Positions 6,906-7,040 of a stretch of 7,040 nucleotides of DNA are shown piece after piece. Origin of the DNA: CAZIKF01 sp964539825 (GTDB taxonomy: Bacteria > Muiribacteriota > UBA6191); assembly GCA_964539825.1 (NCBI GenBank), contig CAZIKF010000079.1, positions 1-7,040 of the forward strand, written 5' to 3'. The notes under the pieces are model-generated. The model did no database searches and was not told where the DNA came from. It saw nothing but the letters and a program-made list of their open reading frames with translations. Positions within the stretch are counted from its first letter, which is position 1. Each line of letters starts with the position of its first letter. The translations under genes were made by a program, and so were the position numbers.

Positions 6906-6959
6906 GCATGCCTTGTCCCTACATGGTTCTACGCTTGTTACATAGGGGCCGCGGCATGC
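6906..6959. repeat. Family C inverted repeat at the end of the upstream gene
   Basis: The left arm GCATGCCTTGTCCCTAC (6906-6922) pairs with the right arm (6941-6959, GGGGCCGCGGCATGC). About 17 bp lie between them. The GTAGGG edge on the minus strand supplies a TAG stop (6921-6919) for the partial gene entering from the right, so the element sits over that gene's 3' end. Confidence 0.6.
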
Positions 6960-7038
6960 CCGGTCCGCCGAATCGAATCAATAAAAGGCTCAGGATTAGA
7001 ATCACCGAGAGAAGAGGATTCTCCAGAACGTAGGCCAC
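6919..7038 (-). CDS. Partial gene, C-terminal end of a probable membrane protein
   Basis: One minus-strand frame is open from the right window edge to a TAG at 6921-6919, giving 39 residues. The first part, ENPLLSVILILSLLLIRF, looks like a real transmembrane helix followed by a positive residue. The rest (GGPGMPRPLCNKRRTM) is encoded inside the palindromic repeat and looks unconserved. This suggests that the native end of the gene was replaced or extended by the repeat. I do not recognise the family, and the start lies outside the window. A neighbouring frame is open until 6940 but reads as low-complexity serine-rich sequence and is less convincing. The gene would lie upstream of the Hsp70 pair on the same strand. 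Confidence 0.45.
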   Translation of the reverse strand: MAYVLENPLLSVILILSLLLIRFGGPGMPRPLCNKRRTM

Positions 7039-7040
7039 TA

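Larger units (their letters stand above)
6580..6918. other. Intergenic region upstream of the Hsp70 pair (339 bp)
   Basis: No gene is supported. From low to high coordinate the region holds the Hsp70 ribosome binding site, an AT-rich stretch (6605-6623) where a promoter could lie (TAAAAT at 6615-6610 on the minus strand, with no convincing -35), a small hairpin (6664-6683), a family C repeat (6685-6766), a family B unit (6788-6815), and the start of another family C repeat. I see no CIRCE-type operator (TTAGCACTC with its inverted partner) and no clear heat-shock sigma promoter. Confidence 0.6.

Noticed and set aside
6686..6959. Possible CRISPR array from recurring GGCATGCC blocks
   Set aside because: The blocks are unevenly spaced, differ in sequence and orientation, and pair as inverted repeats. 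There are no regular spacers and no cas genes.
6940..7040. Alternative minus-strand frame at the right edge ending at 6940
   Set aside because: It reads as low-complexity serine-rich sequence, while the neighbouring frame gives a convincing transmembrane helix. It cannot be fully excluded without sequence to the right.

Overview
The window is a bacterial chromosome segment of balanced base composition. All five supported genes are on the minus strand, so transcription runs from high to low coordinates. Tight gene spacing, good Shine-Dalgarno sites at two starts and a Sec-type signal peptide fit a Gram-negative-like bacterium. The intergenic DNA is unusually full of palindromic repeats. I cannot name the taxon. 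The tandem Hsp70 pair is known from several phyla (proteobacteria, planctomycetes, spirochaetes and others), so it does not settle the question.

Layout in transcription order: (1) 7038-6919, the 3' end of an unrecognised gene whose last segment is strongly hydrophobic. (2) 6918-6580, a gene-free stretch holding repeat units and a small hairpin, and leading to the strong ribosome binding site of the next gene. (3) 6579-4807, a 590-residue divergent Hsp70. (4) 4803-2146, an 885-residue paralogous Hsp70 with a C-terminal helical DUF3731-type extension, starting 3 nt after the previous stop. (5) 2145-2033, a spacer with an inverted pair of 28-bp repeat units. (6) 2032-1256, a minimal soluble Hanks-type Ser/Thr kinase with DFD in place of DFG. 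(7) 1255-938, a spacer with a small inverted repeat and most of a 181-bp palindrome. (8) 937-89, a His-rich exported protein of unknown function. (9) 114-7, a partial second copy of the large palindrome, running off the left edge.

The two Hsp70-like proteins are almost certainly co-transcribed and probably act together. They share signature motifs that ordinary DnaK lacks (EEPQAA, LGGDN-DLALA, GSSLF, GFF, a GL-Y block before the adenosine motif). Neither has the usual DnaK linker, and no J-protein or GrpE gene lies in the window. The kinase may be read through from the Hsp70 operon, which would make a chaperone-kinase module, but the hairpin between them leaves this open.

The most unusual feature is the repeat landscape. 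Three families of palindromic elements occupy the intergenic space. Four of the five genes have their stop codon inside a repeat unit, so these elements supply the last residues, the stop and probably the 3' mRNA structure of the genes.
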